64,000 nucleotides of DNA from Baylisascaris procyonis (Eukaryota; Nematoda; Chromadorea; Rhabditida; Ascarididae): NCBI GenBank assembly GCA_037389465.1, contig JAZARR010000089.1, positions 248,001 through 312,000 on the forward strand, written 5' to 3'. Below are positions 63,448 through 64,000 of the stretch, in pieces; within the stretch, counting starts at the first letter, position 1, and each line of letters starts with the position of its first letter. The notes below the pieces were generated by a model. That model saw nothing but the letters and a program-made list of their open reading frames with translations. It was not told where the DNA came from and did no database searches. The position numbers and the translations under genes are program-made.

Positions 63448-64000
63448 TAGGAATATCATATCTAAGCCAAAGTATCTCTTAATTTCGAATTTTTCTTACA
63501 TTTCAAAAAACCTAATGAACGTCCGGTAATTTTTCAATTATCTTTTTATCATTGATAAACCATTTCACTCACTGAATTCAGAATAAGGCAACGTATATAG
63601 AGCACTCGATGTAACGTTTGTTTGATCACAACCGCAAACTTGTGCTTCGTTATTGAAAAACATATTTTCCATCTGAATATAAATTGTCTTTTACAAATGA
63701 CCACATCAACACCACTAATGTCAAACACAGACGAAACGTTCATACTGAGTTGCTCAAAGATAGGCAGTGGTCACTTGTTAAAAAATGATTGGCGACTAGG
63801 TGATTGACCATTCGACGGGTGTTTATCAAGTACGTATATTTGTTTTCTTGGCTAGGGGATTCAGCGGTCAATGGATTAAGCTTAATTAAATCGGCAAACT
63901 TCATTGACAAGATAATGATAAGCAAATTATACTGAAGAATATATGAGCGATAATATTAGATATTCAAATAAGCAAGTAGAAGATTACATAGATGAACATC
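63448..64000. other. Right-edge region
   Basis: AT-rich with overlapping short frames on both strands (60-64 codons). Nothing supportable. Confidence 0.5.

Overview
This window is nuclear DNA of an invertebrate, most likely a nematode. It is AT-rich (about one third G+C by eye), with genes split into short exons that mostly begin after TTTCAG-type acceptors, long AT-rich introns, and (TA)n, (ATT)n and (AAAT)n microsatellites. The best-recognised products are animal families: a concentrative nucleoside transporter, a DUSP19-like phosphatase, a peptide-type GPCR and a ZHP-3/RNF212 meiotic RING protein. The long introns would fit a spirurid or filarial parasite, but that is inference. There are no bacterial, viral or CRISPR features.

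Layout, left to right. 1-6651 (-): SLC28/CNT transporter, whose last exons lie beyond the left edge. 6652-10157: mostly non-coding, with one doubtful ORF. About 9.9-24.3 kb (-): an old tandem duplication of a secreted, cysteine-containing, C-type-lectin-like gene (left copy 10891-15135, right copy 18073-22702). The left copy also carries one stranded terminal exon of the next gene. 24202-25656 (-): that neighbour, a Gly/Tyr-rich secreted protein. 28022-28962 (-): small secreted Ig-like protein. 32697-36353 (-): dual-specificity phosphatase, complete in five exons. 41210-45466 (+): seven-transmembrane receptor, complete in eight exons. 47505 to about 54388 (-): unrecognised lysine-rich protein of at least ten exons. 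55971-60261 (+): ZHP-3/RNF212-like SUMO/ubiquitin ligase, divergent from the preceding gene. 60262-64000: mostly AT-rich, with one clean orphan exon (62313-62440, -) of a gene not otherwise resolved.

The genes are unrelated single-copy cellular genes, except for the 10-26 kb cluster of small secreted proteins. That cluster is the most unusual part. The two lectin-like paralogs have near-identical architecture (the first, third and fourth exons are the same length), but intron 5 and the 3' flank are far more alike than the protein-coding exons. This is the pattern expected of a diversifying secreted-effector family. Both copies also keep a TATA box at the same distance from the start codon and an in-phase candidate alternative last exon.

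All gene models were read by eye from splice signals and reading frame. Every exon junction stated as checked keeps the codon phase. Family names rest on recognised motifs, not on a database search.
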